A stretch of 64,000 bases of DNA from Rapana venosa (GCA_028751875.1 CM054154.1:58411129-58475128), one strand, 5' to 3'. Shown: positions 44,988-56,594, counted from the first letter of the stretch. The notes: generated by a model not told the origin, from the letters alone. Made by a program: numbers and translations.

Positions 44988-46560
44988 ACTCTTCCTAAAA
45001 TCTGGAGGCAGTCGATTGTAGTCCCAATCCTAAAGAAAGGGTAACTGCGAGATAGCTACAGGCCAATTGCTCTTACTTCTCATGTGGGTAAAGTAATGGA
45101 AAAACTTATACATAGCGTATATTCTCATTTTTTGTAGAAAGTAATAATGATGATCCCAGCAAATCAGGCTGGTTTTCGAAAGGGAAGATGTACTTTGCTC
45201 ACTTTGTTAAACTAACCATCAAATTTTTTAAAAGCAATTTCCAAACGAAAAAAGTGTTGTTAGCACATTTTTTTTATGTAAAGAAAAAGCCTATGGATAG
45301 AGTTTGTCATGTTCAATTGCTACATAAATTAAAATGCATGGTATTAATGGCTATATTATATAAATAGCTGCAAAATTTTGTCTGTTAGATCAATTTGCAG
45401 CTAATATTAGGTTCAGTGTACTCATCTTTGAAAAAGCTCTCACTTAGGTATTACCCACAGGGATCAGTACTTAACCTATTTGTTTTCTATTTTCTTGTAC
45501 ATGATCTCCATAGCTCTTGCATCTAATTATCAAGTGGCTCAGTATCCAGATGTATTGCTTTTGGATAAATACGTCAGTTAGGAAAAGAACGAAAAAGACA
45601 GGATTCAATTATGTTGAAAAATATATCAGGAGAATTTGATAAATTCTGAGTTATATGAAAGATAAATAGATTAGAAATATCAGCAGAAATACGTGTTTTG
45701 TGCTTTTTATAACGGGTGGAAACCCATTAAAATTACCATCCTGAAAATTAGAAGGAAGGTGCTTCAATACAACAAGATGTCAAATTCGTGGGTGTATTTT
45801 AACTAGAAAGTTGCATGGAAGATGCCATCAACCAAATGATAACTGAAGCGAGAGAAAGACTTAATATTTCTAAAGATAATAAGTTCCTTCAGGCATGGAG
45901 TCAAGGGACACTACGACTCTGATACATCTGCTCGGTCCATGGTAGGTTTAAAAATTAAAATATGGAAAGAAGTTTATTTTTATGCTGCAGATTATCTACT
46001 TAAAAAATTACAAAGTCTAGACAGTAAAGCAGTAAGATAGATAGCTTCTTGGTGTTCCGGGCTATGCCAAATACAGTACGACATACAAAGAAGCTCATTA
46101 CTATTCTTTTCTGATCAGCAATAAATGGGGCAGTATCAAAAACGTGGTTAATAGTATATCTATTCCAAAATTTCAGTAAAAGAGGGAAAATATTTATGAA
46201 TAAGACACTGATTTCTAAACTAGCACGCAATATGTCTATTTTTGTGCAGCCAATTAAAATTATACAGACTCATTTATGAACTAAATGACTCAATTATCAA
46301 AAATTCAAATTTTACGGGTTGTTCATCAGTTTCCTCATTGGAAACATATTTAGCTAAATTTTTTGCCATCGCTACAGGAAAATAAAAAAACTGAAAGTAA
46401 AATTTTCTCACCGTTGATGTAAAAAGTCATTAGAAAGTATCATTTAATCACTTTAAAGTGCTTATATGGAGGGATCTGTCTTAGAAACAGCAAAAGTGGT
46501 GCTGCATATGTGTATTCCGACTTTAAAAGTTCAAAAATCTTTCATTTAGAACAACATTTT
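44988..46560 (+). pseudogene. RT continuation and RNase H start (I/Nimb plus copy)
   Basis: RT resumes: LPKIWRQSIVVPILKKG-like (44990-45040), YRPIALTSHVGKVMEKLIHS (about 45055-45115), NQAGFRKGRCT (about 45160-45195), a degraded motif A region (45270-45310) and motif B PQGSVL (about 45458-45476). Motif C is not recognisable. Near 46460-46555, YGGICLRNSKSGAAYVYSDF and HLEQHFF fit the start of an RNase H-like domain. Frames are broken throughout. Confidence 0.75.
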
Positions 46561-46564
46561 TTCT

Positions 46565-46805
46565 ATTTTTACTTGTTAATATTTTGCAATTCTTTTGCTT
46601 TGAATTTTTTGTCTGATAATGTGTTGAGTTTGACCAATTCTGGTTTTTTTCTTTGAATCAAAAGCGAGTTAATTGCTTTAAAGTCATGGGCATGGTAAAA
46701 TAGGAATTGATATTGATTTGTTTGCTTTACAAGATGTGTTGCTTTACAAGATTCAGCGCTATATAAAATTCCATACATTAATTATTATTATATTATTATT
46801 GAGAT
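46565..46805 (+). mobile_element. 5'-truncated element with GCGCTATATAAA and ATT tail
   Basis: GCGCTATATAAAATTCCATA (46756-46775) followed by an ATT-rich tail (46781-46800) matches the 3' ends of the L2-like elements at 12397-12420 and 36511-36550 (both minus). The upstream 180 bp are T-rich with no coding. The I/Nimb RNase H region lies on both sides, so this is an insertion of an L2-type 3' end. I could not identify its target-site duplication, so the left boundary is approximate. Confidence 0.65.
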
Positions 46806-47335
46806 AAATTTCCTGATACATTCTATGAAGCAGAGCGATCAGCATAACTTTTTGTTGGTGGATCCCTCTCTTATGTGGAATTTAATCGAATGAGGCTGGT
46901 TGACTCTTTGGCAAAAAAGGTGCATCTGAATTCGTATAAAGTGTTTGCTTCTAATCTTGCAATGTCCTCTTATAAAATTCATTCTAAGTTATTGAAATGC
47001 ATACATTCAAAGATTATAGACAAACGTTATCAGCAGTTTTCCTTGCTCACGGAAATTAGAAATTCTAATACATAAAACTGAGGACTAAAATGCATGGAAT
47101 ACTAAATATTCAAAAAATGTAAACATGTTTGGTGTTCTACTCAGCTTTCAGTCCACCATTTATTGTTTGATTGCCCAAATTCTGCTCGACATGTTATAAA
47201 AGGAGAGGTTTAGATAATTCATAAGAGGAAAAATGCACTAGTCAAGGAATTTTTATATGATGACTCTCAGCAATAATATGTCAGTTGCTGACGTCATATT
47301 TCCTCACTTGCAAGAACATTTACTGTAATTAGTTA
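46806..47335 (+). pseudogene. RNase H-like end (I/Nimb plus copy)
   Basis: The frame 46875-47075 (MRLVDSLAKKVHLNSYKVFA) followed, in another frame, by SVHHLLFDCPNSARHVIKGE gives the VDSLAKK block and the HLLFDCP block usual at the C-terminus of I-superfamily polyproteins. The element ends near a TTAGTTATTATTATA stretch at 47328-47341. Confidence 0.75.
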
Positions 47336-47379
47336 TTATTATATATATATTATATATATATATATATATAATATTATTA

Positions 47380-47410
<31 letters not shown>

Positions 47411-47447
47411 AATATGTGTGTGTGGGGGGGGGGGGTGCGTTGTAGGG

Positions 47448-47482
<35 letters not shown>

Positions 47483-47488
47483 AGATAG

Positions 47489-47525
<37 letters not shown>
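47336..47525. repeat. (TA)n, poly-G and (GA)n microsatellites
   Basis: TA-rich runs at 47341-47411, a G-run at about 47424-47434, and (GA)n at 47446-47524. Confidence 0.95.
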
Positions 47526-47527
<2 letters not shown>

Positions 47528-47742
47528 GGTGTGTAATTAATAGGTCTTCGGTTTGGAATGGGGTGTGTTAAATCACCATGTAGTGAATATACATTAAACA
47601 AAAAACAACAACAACAACAAAGAAAAAATAAACATACACACGGATTCCGGTTTCAACATTGTGGAAAGCTCATTCTACTGATTCTTTTTTTTTTTTTTTT
47701 TTTTTTCCTTGGTGGAGATTTTGTAAAAACACAAACAGCCAC
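47526..47742. other. Leader-like sequence before ORF1 fragment
   Basis: Short unique piece, then (CAA)n at about 47605-47620 and a T-run of about 20 at 47686-47706. No gene is seen. Confidence 0.5.
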
Positions 47743-48182
47743 TATGACCAGACAAGAAAGCATGGGGTCCGTATTGCCGATGGTCCTCTCACGGCTGCCA
47801 AAGACAAAGAAAAAGACAAGCCCATCTTCAAAAAAGGCAACGGCGACCAAAACGAAACCGGCACAACAGTTCTGATGTCAGCAAACCCTTGTTAACTTAA
47901 ACCCAGCGCACTCATTTCACCATCTGTCGCAGTGAGTTCAATAACGGATCTAAAGGTTGTAAATATTAATTAATGCAAACGCATTGCAAATCTAGAAAAA
48001 AACAAAACTGTATACAAACAGAATGATACCATCGAAAAACTATGATGTCAACAAAAAGTAAACCAGACTGCAAAGCAGGAAGATCATACTACAGAAAACA
48101 GAAAGTCTCACCCTGTCTCTTATGCTGATGCTGTGAAAACAAATACAGGCATCTCTCGACCCTCCCCAAAAGCATTGGGCTG
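47743..48182 (+). pseudogene. Retrotransposon ORF1 N-terminal fragment
   Basis: Starts MTRQESMGSVLPMVLSRLPK, followed by a Lys/Ser/Thr-rich stretch (TKKKTSPSSKKATATKTKPA). After several stops it reads SYADAVKTNTGISRPSPKAL at about 48119-48178. The minus-strand ORF1 at 55.3-56.6 kb has the same layout: MTRTRSMSG at its start and NSYADVVKQSP later. The fragment ends at 48182, where unrelated sequence begins, and the last 30 bases are shared exactly with 29151-29180. Confidence 0.65.
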
Positions 48183-48242
48183 TGTGAGTAGTAGTTCTTC
48201 AGTTTAACGTCCTTCCACTAAATAGTGATATCAGACGGGGAA

Positions 48243-48352
48243 GTGTGTGTATATGTGTGTGTGCTGTGTGTGTGTGTGTCGTGTGTGTGTGTGTGTGTGT
48301 GTGCTGTGTGTGTGTTTGTGTGCGTTGTGAGTGTGTGAGTGTGTGTGTAGGG
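48243..48352. repeat. (GT)n microsatellite
   Basis: Imperfect GT repeat with occasional CGT, CTGT and GA interruptions. Confidence 0.95.
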
Positions 48353-48499
48353 TGGAGGGAAATGAACATAACTAATCATCGCATATAAACCAACTATTAT
48401 AAAAATAGCCTGATACAAGAATTCAGAAAAAACAACAAAGAACAATAACAAAAAAACAACCCCAACAGCAGAAATTACAATTTCCAATTTATATTAACT

Positions 48500-49575
48500 T
48501 GAAGATATCCATATATCATGAGGAGTCTGAAAATAGGGAGTATGCCTTAAATGACAATGCAATTTCTTTCTTCATGGAATGTCTTTTAGACTTGCTGTAA
48601 GCTACGGACTGGGGAAGGCAGGTAAGATGTTTTCAACATCTTGCATGTAAAAGATGTGATATTGGTAGATTTTCATCACAGATACATGTTGCTTTTAAAA
48701 AAAAAATTGTTTCTAAAGCATTGAGCTTAACCCTGTATATAAGAGATACAACTTTCTATTATTCATGTAAAATTACGTATAATATGATCTTATCAAAAGA
48801 TAATACATGGGCTACATCATCACTCCAGGATAGCCTGTACTGTAAGTTTTTGATAGTGTTTCCAACATGCATTTTGTTTACATGTATAGCCCTCTTGGAA
48901 GGATAGAGGAACACCAATGCTGCAAAGGAACCAATCGATTGCTCAGGCTCCAACATTTTGCTTTTCTTGTAACTTTTTATTAAAAGTAATACCACAGTGC
49001 AAGGGTATCAGCAAAAGTTAACACTCAGTGCCTGTATCATCAGAAAACTGAATTTGATGACTTTCTCAATTATGAGATTTTGTCTCACTTTTGAACTAAG
49101 GTTTCGCAGGGAAAGGAAGACTGACCTGGAATCACACAGAAAAGCATTTGAAAATATATCTTTATGAAAATTAGAAGATAAAATATAAAGCCATCAAAAT
49201 AGCAGACCAATTCAGCTTGTAAAATAGATCGTTTTTTCCTTACATTAAATGCTTCTCTCTATTTTCAAAGATGGTAATGAAACGCTGCACCCGCATCATT
49301 ATTTTTCAAAAGGGGAACCATCTGTGTAGATTTTTAATGAATTTGGATATGTTGTTTGTATATATTTTTTTTACGATGCGCTTAAGATATTGTTCATTAC
49401 TTTTTTCCTTTAAAGAGGAATAATTTACGTCAACATTATCTCTCTTAAGTTCCCATGGGGGACAAGGTGAGGAGTGAATCTTCGATTTAGCTATTTTTGT
49501 GGGATTTATATCTGCTTGATCAAATAATTGAGAAGTATAGGTTCTAGACTCAGACATAGATACACTGACGAATAG
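48500..49575 (-). mobile_element. I/Nimb-like retrotransposon, minus copy, 3' part
   Basis: The minus strand carries SQLFDQADINPTKIAKSKIH and SSPCPPWELKRDNVDVNYSS (about 49530-49410), the inter-domain stretch between RT and RNase H. Further down, frames with SFAALVFLYPSKRAIHVNKM and NTIKNLQYRLSWSDDVAHVL (about 48915-48800) fit a degraded RNase H. It continues the element at 51640-54480 across an inserted RTE. Confidence 0.72.
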
Positions 49576-51630
49576 TTTCAATACAGCAGTGACTGAAACA
49601 GCAAATGAGCTTCTTGGCAAACACCGACCAGTCACAAAACATGGGTCACACCTACATCCTACAAACTATGCGACAAGCCGTAGAGAGTTGAAGGAAAAGA
49701 CAAATGAAACAAAAGAAAGTGCAGAACAATATTGGGCAGTCAACAAAAAGAATCAGGAAGTCCATGACGGAGGCCAAAAGAGAAATGGTTCGGTGAACAG
49801 TGCCAAGCATGAAGGAACCATCAAGAAACAATAGCAAGAAAAATATCAGCTGGTGAGTAGACCTGACTAGCACAAAACAGGGGAAAAAGGTTTAAACAAT
49901 CAAGACAAAAATGGGAAGGGTTGTCTCATGACGACCAGGGTATTCTGAAAGAATGGACAGCAATACTGTCTCGACCTGTATAACTATAGAACCGAGGAGA
50001 TCCAGAAGTCCTTAATGTACCGAAAGCAAAGACACAGACAGTCACCGATTTTCCTCCGAGAGAAGTGGAAACAGCTGTTTAGTCAGAAATTCCCTTGAAA
50101 AGGGAGTCAGCAGGGGCTGACATCATTCCAGCTGAGTTGGTTCAAGCTGGAGGGGAAGCCATGATCAGCGCCCTTACTAAGAAACCTGCAACAAGATCTG
50201 GCAGACAGGAAAATGGCCAACACCATCGGACACAGTCACTCATCATCACCCTCCCCAAGAAAGGAAAATCTACATCAATGCCATTAATTACCGCCACAAT
50301 CAGCCTCTTATGCACTCAAGCAAGGTCATGCTGCAGCTAATATTGATAGACTGAAGGCCACAAGCAGAGAGACCATCATTGCTGAGGAACAAGCCAGGTT
50401 TCAGAGCAGGGCGCAGCACAAACAGAACAGATATCAACCTCAGAATACTATGTGAGCGGTACCTTCAACATCAACAAGGACTTTCCACGTATTTATCGAA
50501 TTTTAAGAAGGCATTTGAAGGGGGTGGCGATGCAGCTTGTGGGCAACCATGAATTTGATTACAGCATCATGCAATCCCTGATCAGAGTATCAAAACAGCT
50601 GTTTACAGCGAGGCACCAGTGCAGTGTACTACATCAACAACATTGTAGAATGTTTCGAACCAACAGTTTGAGTAAGGCAGGGCTGTCTACTCTCACCACT
50701 CTTTTCAACATCTTCCTTGAGGAATCTGGCTGAATGCACTGGAACTTCATGAAGGAATCAGTCAGGCATTGGTGGCTGATCGATCACAAACCTCGCTTCG
50801 CAGAAGACATTGATGAATGCAGGTCAGAAAAAAGAGCTGCCAACTAACAAGGACACTTGGAATAAGGCCTCCAAAACTTACGGCCAGGAAATCAGTGCAA
50901 GAGAAGCCAAACTGATGACTAATAACACCACGGCATTACACTGATCTCAGGGTTGATGACCAAGAAGCTGGAAAACCAGTTCAAAGCTTCAAGTACCAGG
51001 GAGCCATAGTATCAGACCAGGGGATCCAAGGCCAGAAGTAGTAGCAGGGGACTGACAGACAATAAACAGCTTTTGTCAAACTAAACACATTGGAGAGATA
51101 AGAATATTCACCTTTCTCAAGATCAGATAATAGATCCCTTCTCATATCCGTATTTCTGCTAAGCCTGTGAATCATGGACCTGACTGCAGATTTGGAGAGA
51201 AGAGTACAGGAGTGGAGATAGATGCTTTCGGAGACTCCTTGGCATCTCCTACAAAGACCACATAAGAACGAAGCGTTGCATAACAGAATCCAGCAACATA
51301 GGACCCTATGAGACTTCTAACGATCGTGAAAAAGCGTAACTTAAATATGTTGGGCATGTCACAAGATCCCAAGAATTACAAAGACAGTTTTGCAGGCACG
51401 GTCCAAGGAGGAGAAGAAGAGGCAGACCAAGGAAGAGTGGGAGGATAACATCAGCGAATGGGACAGGCCTAGAACTTACAAAACCTGAGAAAGGCAGAAC
51501 AGAGAGAGAATGGAGGAACTGGTTGTTTGAGTCTTTGAGGGGCCCCACGGTCGTCAGACTACGGGACAGATAGATAGTAGATAGTAGATGATAGTAGATA
51601 GATAGATAGATAGATAGTAGATAGGTTTTA
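49576..51630 (+). mobile_element. RTE (BovB-like) copy inserted in I/Nimb minus copy
   Basis: 5'-truncated plus-strand RTE. Blocks are TETANELLGKHRPVTKHG (about 49584-49640), an RT entry SAGADIIPAELVQAGGEAMI (about 50107-50166), SLIITLPKKGKS (about 50239), RETIIAEEQARFQSRA (50367-50415), GTFNINKDFPRIYRIL (a frameshifted motif A region), VRQGCLLSPLF in shifted frame (about 50675), and a C-terminus with LGMSQDPKN and DSFAGTVQGGEEEAD readings (51350-51425). It ends GAPRSSDYGTDR, a stop, and a GATA-type tail at 51567-51627. Motif C was not found. It resembles the 30-36 kb RTE but has a different tail. Confidence 0.82.
51567..51627 (+). repeat. (TAGATAG)n/GATA tail of RTE
   Basis: CAGATAGATAGTAGATAGTA repeats directly after the RTE stop codon, ending at the resumed I/Nimb sequence. 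Confidence 0.85.
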
Positions 51631-51637
51631 GCTGTGG

Positions 51638-53700
51638 TTAACAGATGCGAAAATAGATGTGCTCTTTTTGGAAAGTTGGAATCCGATCTTGTACTATTTT
51701 CGTTGTCAATTGGTTTCTTGTGTTTGAACAATGTAAGAGATATTTAGCCACAGCCAGTTGTCGATATTTGGTTAATGGCAGAATTCCTATTTCCTTATAG
51801 GTACCATGGGACGATGCATGAAAAAGTACCCCAGAGCTAATGAAAAGTCTTTGCAGTCTAGTCTTGTCATTTTCTGTTTGTAATAGATATTTTGGAGCAC
51901 TGAAAAATGCTTCCTGGCACAAATGAGTCTGGAAACGTATAAAGTAATGCGAATGTTTTAAACAGCTACATCATAAGCCCACACTTGTTTACTAATAACT
52001 TTCAGGAGATTTAGTACTTCCGAAGCCTTAGTATTTAAATAATCAATGTGATAAATCCAACTTAGTGTAACATAAAATATACTCCTAAAAACTTCACCAA
52101 AGTTTATATTCCAACACTTTCCCATCTATTTGGAAAACAGGTAGAACTGGGTGGTTAGTGCCATTATTGAAAAGTACGAGATTAGTCTTTCAGGAGACAA
52201 TGAAAGACCATTCTCAAAAATGTAGTCATTAATTTGTTTAGCTCAAGCTGATACATATTTTTTAATAAGTTTAGATGCCTCTTGGTGTTTTCTTTTTCAT
52301 CGTAACATTCATCCACATACAAATGTCATCAGCATACTGGACGTGGATGGCATTACTGGAGAGGCACTGAGAAGATCAAAAGAAGAATATTGAAAAGATG
52401 TGGAGCGATAACTGATCCCATGGAATACCATTGTTGGAAACCGTAAAGTAGAATAGGAATTTCCAACTTTGGCCTGCATACATCTTTCTGAGAGAAAATG
52501 CTTTAAATATAATGAAACATATTACCAGATAAGCCAATAGTTTTTAGTTTACATAGTAATCGTTTATGCCAGACCTGATCATAAGCTTTCTTTATATCAA
52601 AAAAGGTGCAAGCACATTTTTCCTACTAGCAAATTGGTGTTTAATATGCGTACTGAGTTTAATCAGATGATCTGCTGTGCATCTACCTTTTCGAAAACCT
52701 GCCTGGCTAATGGGATTATTTTGTTTTAATCGCAATAATGCATTAGTCCGGTTTAAAATTATTTTTTCCATAAGTTTTCCTGTGTGAGAGGTTAACGCGA
52801 TAGGTCTGTAACTTTTTTTAATCATTTTTAGGTTTACCCTGCTTTGGTCTGGCACTAAAATGGAATGTTTCCATATGCTTGGAATGACCCCTTGAGACCA
52901 CAGCACTTTGAAATAATTCTAGTAATAACATTATCCAATTTTCTTGGCAGCTGTTTTAACAATTCACTTGAAATAGCATCAATACCAACGGATGTTCTTT
53001 TGTTCCAAGAGATAGGAGAGCTCTTAAGCTCTTGCAATGTTAGGGGAGCATTGACGTAATGATTATTAATCTCCCACAGGGTCTTTATACATGTCTTTCT
53101 GTGCTTCTTTATTTCTATATACTTTGCTTTTCTGAAAGACTTTTATCACTCATTGTGTCTGTAAACATTTCTATGAATGATTCACTTTCTCTGAATTAGA
53201 TGGAATTTCCTTGTCTTTAATCTTAATGGGACAGTTAGGAAGCTTAGCCCCACTTTTCATATCTTTAAATTTACTCCACACCTTTTGCATATCATTATAA
53301 GTGTTAACTTCTTGAAAGCAAAAGGAAGACCAAAAACTGACGTTTGCTTTGTTCAAACGGTTTTATTACAAAGGCAATTTTGCCTTTTTCATAAGAAAAT
53401 GATTTTCTGGACGTTTTATTCTTAAATATACTTATAAGCAGCTTTTTGTCATTCACAACTTTTTGACATGAAGGATTCCACCATATATTTCCGGAATGCT
53501 TTTTTCGACTTCATGGGTGAATACTTAGGGATAGAGCTATCAGCTGCTTGCAGTAACAAACTTTTTAAAATTGGCATAAAAGGTGCTAATAACATAGCTT
53601 TAATATTTTCACTATTTATCTGTATCAAAATATCTTTAAACTTATTCCAGTCAGCATAACGATAATTATACTTTGGGATAACAATCTTTTTCTAAGTCAT
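51638..53700 (-). pseudogene. Linker and reverse transcriptase (I/Nimb minus copy)
   Basis: Linker frame 53356-53171 (NTYNDMQKVWSKFKDMKSGA). RT entry frame 53037-52855 (SVGIDAISSELLKQLPRKLD, NVITRIISKCCGLKG). Fingers frame 52906-52592 (VIPSIWKHSILVPDQSRVNL, SYRPIALTSHTGKLMEKIIL, NNPISQAGFRKGRCTADHLI). Then a motif A reading FDIKKAYDQVWHKRLL (about 52600-52555, shifted), a degraded GSVIAPHLFNILL motif B (about 52400), and motif C VQYADDICMWM (about 52340-52305) with Asp-Asp kept. The final piece 51922-51638 (QLAVAKYLLHCSNTRNQLTT) belongs to the connection region. Confidence 0.82.
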
Positions 53701-53739
53701 ATTCTGAAGAATCATAATTAAGAGTGATAGCAATTGGAA

Positions 53740-54474
53740 AATGATCACTTCCTAAAAGTATCACCTTCTATTTCCCAGTTACAGTTGGAAACAAGTGATG
53801 GAGAAATGAAAGACAGATCTAAAGCACTAGGTCTTTGATTCGAAACAATCTGGGATTCTTGTAACATTACCATCATTAAGTAGAAAAGATATGAATCGAT
53901 AATGTTTTCAATAAATCGATTATTGGTTACTGATGTACATTCTTTATCCCAGAAAGGGGAGTGCGCATTGAAATCCCCACATATTAACCATATTATTTTT
54001 AGATTCTGGCAATGTACGTAACCATTCTGTGTTGATGTCATTGGGGCCTTTAGGCAAATATACCGAAACAACGTTAAGATCTATAGATTTGGTGATTTTT
54101 ATGCATGCAGCACAAGAGTGTAGATTTGGTACATTAGTTGGCACTGGCGAGGTACATACATTATACTCTATTCCTTTATGCACATAGATGGCAGCCCGAA
54201 TCTTTTCAGTATCGTTTGCAACAACTTCATGGATTGTGGATAATAGTTAATTTTTCAATTTGGCAGTCTATATTTCTAGTACCGTAGTGTTTAAAGACTG
54301 TAAGACTAAAACTTCAGATCTGAACGATGCAAGATGCTGAATCAGATATGGTAGATTTGTTGACATAGATCTACAGTTCCACTGTAAAATGTTAAAGGGA
54401 CAAGTTTTTATCATTATAAAGAGTATTAGCTTTTGTACAAGTTCTAATACGGTAACAGGGTTGTAAAAGTGCAA
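53740..54474 (-). pseudogene. Endonuclease domain (I/Nimb minus copy)
   Basis: Blocks in order down the minus strand are CPFNILQWNCRSMSTNLPYL, EVLVLQSLNTTV, the frame 54183-53944 (MHKGIEYNVCTSPVPTNVPN, LNVVSVYLPKGPNDI), WLICGDFNAHSPFWDKECTS (about 53985-53925), ENIIDSYLFYL, RPSALDLSFISPSLVSNCNW and EIEGDTF, then in another frame GSDHFPIAITL-like. GDFN and, across the shift, SDH are both readable, so this copy keeps more active-site residues than the plus copy. It is still broken by at least three shifts. Confidence 0.82.
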
Positions 54475-54480
54475 ATAATT

Positions 54481-55114
54481 CTCAGGTTGAACAAGAACGT
54501 AATCTCAATTTAAACAAAAACGTAATCCAGTGTGTGTGTGTGTATAAGAGTAAAAATCTCAAGAAAGGAAAAATTAACAATATACTAGCCTTAAAGAAGG
54601 GGAAAATCAAAAGATTGTTCGTCTCGATGACACGGAAGAGTATTAGCAAAACAAGTCAATCTCTGGGATGTCAGAGTTTATGCAATAATATTCAAATGAC
54701 TTAATGACCTCCCTGAGACCTTTAGATTGTTATAGTGCAGTGCCCTGAATTTTATGGCATAAGTCTTGGACACATTAACATTGTGGAGTCCATTCCTCTC
54801 CAGTCTTAGAGAGCATAGCTGGACATGTTTGTGTCATCAATCAGCCATGGCTGGCCATTTCATCTAAAAAAAAGTAGGATGGATTTTAAAAATGAAACAT
54901 GCCTACGTCTGCACATGTGGTCTCTGTTCATAGTCTAATCAAAATGATTTTAAAGGAACAAAGATAATAATTGGGCCAACTTCAAAGGAAACATTCCTTA
55001 TACTCGATAAGTTGAGTTTGCGCCCGAAATTACATTAAGTTATAATCTCAAAACAAACAAAATTTTCTTTCTAATGTAACCCATAGGGATTCTCGTTGCC
55101 TGTCGTTTGGGCGT
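54481..55114. other. Unassigned sequence, no gene seen
   Basis: Would be the leader or ORF1 side of the minus-strand I/Nimb element. It includes a short (GT)n at 54532-54543 and otherwise ordinary sequence without recognisable domains. Confidence 0.45.
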
Positions 55115-55143
55115 ATGTGTGTGTGTGTGTGTGTGTGTGTTGT

Positions 55144-55197
<54 letters not shown>

Positions 55198-55252
55198 GTG
55201 GTGTGGTGTGGTGTATAGTGTGTGTGTATGTGTGTGTGTGTGTGTGTGTGGG
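55115..55252. repeat. (GT)n microsatellite
   Basis: GT repeat with GGTG and ATGTG interruptions. The Cys-Val and Thr-His frames on it are artefacts. Confidence 0.97.
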
Positions 55253-55299
55253 CATGGGGAGAAGTTTCTTGTTTTCACATTCTGTTTAAAAACAGTCAT

Positions 55300-56594
55300 A
55301 AGAGCGGTCCATAGGGGTTCAGCCATGGATCCCGATTCACCGCCAGACGCCTGTGGTCAGGGTAGAACAGAGTGTTCCTGCTTGTCGGGAAGTCACAGTG
55401 CCTTGGTCTCCTCGTCGTTCTGCGGGGCGATTCCCAGAAAAGATCCCGAAGATGCCGGCCAATGTTCCCAGCAAGGGCACTGCTTCCATCTAATTGGTGG
55501 GATGGATTCCGTCAGTCTCAGGAACACCTTGGTTGGGTCTGAGGTTGTCGTGGGCGCCACGGTGGATATGGTGAGTGTTCTCAAGAAGGCCATCAGTAAG
55601 GATAGCGTTAAACAGGTCTCTTTGATTTGCAGTGTTCTGTCTGTTATTGGCGCTATTTTGCTTAAGATGATTTTGCATCTGGGATGGTCTTGAACGATTC
55701 TCTTTGCTTTGAGCAGAAGGTCTTTTGAAGCTGTTGCAGTGTCCTTTGTTTTCAGGTCATTGATTCCACAATGTAATCAGTATTGCCTCGGGTGTATGAT
55801 TCATTCTGGAAATTGCTGATTCGACAGCGTTGTGGATATCTCAATGGTGTGTACCTTGCGGGTGAAGACTTGATCCCGTATGAGCGTCCTAACCTGTGAG
55901 CTGCACACCATTCATCACACGGAATCATGAACGACCAATGCCAACTGGAAGATCTTGATTTTGGAGGTTGCTACTTTGAAGTTTCTAGATCAACAGGTTT
56001 GGTACAAGAAGATGTTACGTAATTTGGTTCGTTGACATTCTTCAACTTATTACTGTTCTTTCCAGCGATTTGGCATCATTTGTTTTGTTTTCATTTTCTT
56101 TTTTCCTGGGTTTGAGGATTAAGACTACTTGATTTGGAATGAGCAAAGTCTTGAGACTTTCCTCTTTGTTGATATTGGACTTATTGATAATGTAAGTGGG
56201 CGATTGTTTTACAACGTCTGCATATGAATTAACAGAGTCAGTTTGCGTTTGTGCGTTGGATCTACTGACCTGCTTCACATCCAAAGCTGTTGATTCTGTT
56301 TGTCTTTTAGATCCTGGATGGTGCTTTCCAATGAAGAAATTTTTGTGCACAGGAAGCAATGATTTGGGCCATCTCTGCAAGTTTATCGTGGATAGATCTA
56401 TCACTGCTGTCTCCTGTTGTTGAGCACACATTCCCAAAACAACCATCGGCTACAGCCGGTTCCACTGACTGCTTTTTCGAATCGGAGTCAGGTTTCTTTG
56501 TCAGGGTGGTTTGGCTGACAGACTTGCTTTTGCTTGTCACTGGGGTTGCTCCTTGCTGTGTGCGGACACCACTCATGCTTCTAGTTCTGGTCAT
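55300..56594 (-). pseudogene. Retrotransposon ORF1 with SGNH-esterase domain
   Basis: Minus-strand ORF1. The N-terminus is the frame 56594-56307 (MTRTRSMSGVRTQQGATPVT, then DRSIHDKLAEMAQIIASCAQ, a possible coiled coil). The middle is the frame 56446-56042 (SYADVVKQSP, LLIPNQVVLILKPRKKENEN). The C-terminal SGNH hydrolase is shifted between frames: block I reads LVVHDSV (about 55941-55921), where GDS is usual; block III reads HCGINDLK (about 55773-55750); block V reads PETDGIHPT (about 55523-55496), with Asp and His in correct spacing. A proposed role in other CR1-type elements is membrane or lipid hydrolysis, not shown here. Stops and frameshifts make it inactive. Confidence 0.75.

Larger units (their letters stand above)
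40481..47335 (+). mobile_element. I/Nimb-like non-LTR retrotransposon, plus copy
   Basis: Plus-strand element with endonuclease (40555-41400), linker and RT (41401-42172 and 44988-46430) and RNase H-like region (46430-46560 and 46860-47200). It is interrupted at 42173-44974 by an RTE-like element and at about 46565-46805 by a truncated 3' end of an L2-tailed element. AIDLTSISPRLAIKCNWNVE and the downstream VDSLAKKV block are typical of I-superfamily elements. A related copy in opposite orientation lies at 48500-54480. The 3' end at about 47335 merges with a (TA)n run. Confidence 0.8.
51631..54480 (-). mobile_element. I/Nimb-like retrotransposon, minus copy, 5' part
   Basis: Minus-strand element, 5' end near 54480: endonuclease (54420-53740), linker (53700-53170), and RT (53040-51960) followed by RT connection (51922-51638), then cut by the RTE at 49576-51630. 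Wording matches the plus copy at 40.5-47.3 kb (LQWNCRSMSTNL against SQWNARSIATNL; YRPIALTSHTGKLMEKI against YRPIALTSHVGKVMEKL), so they are the same family in opposite orientation. Confidence 0.82.
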
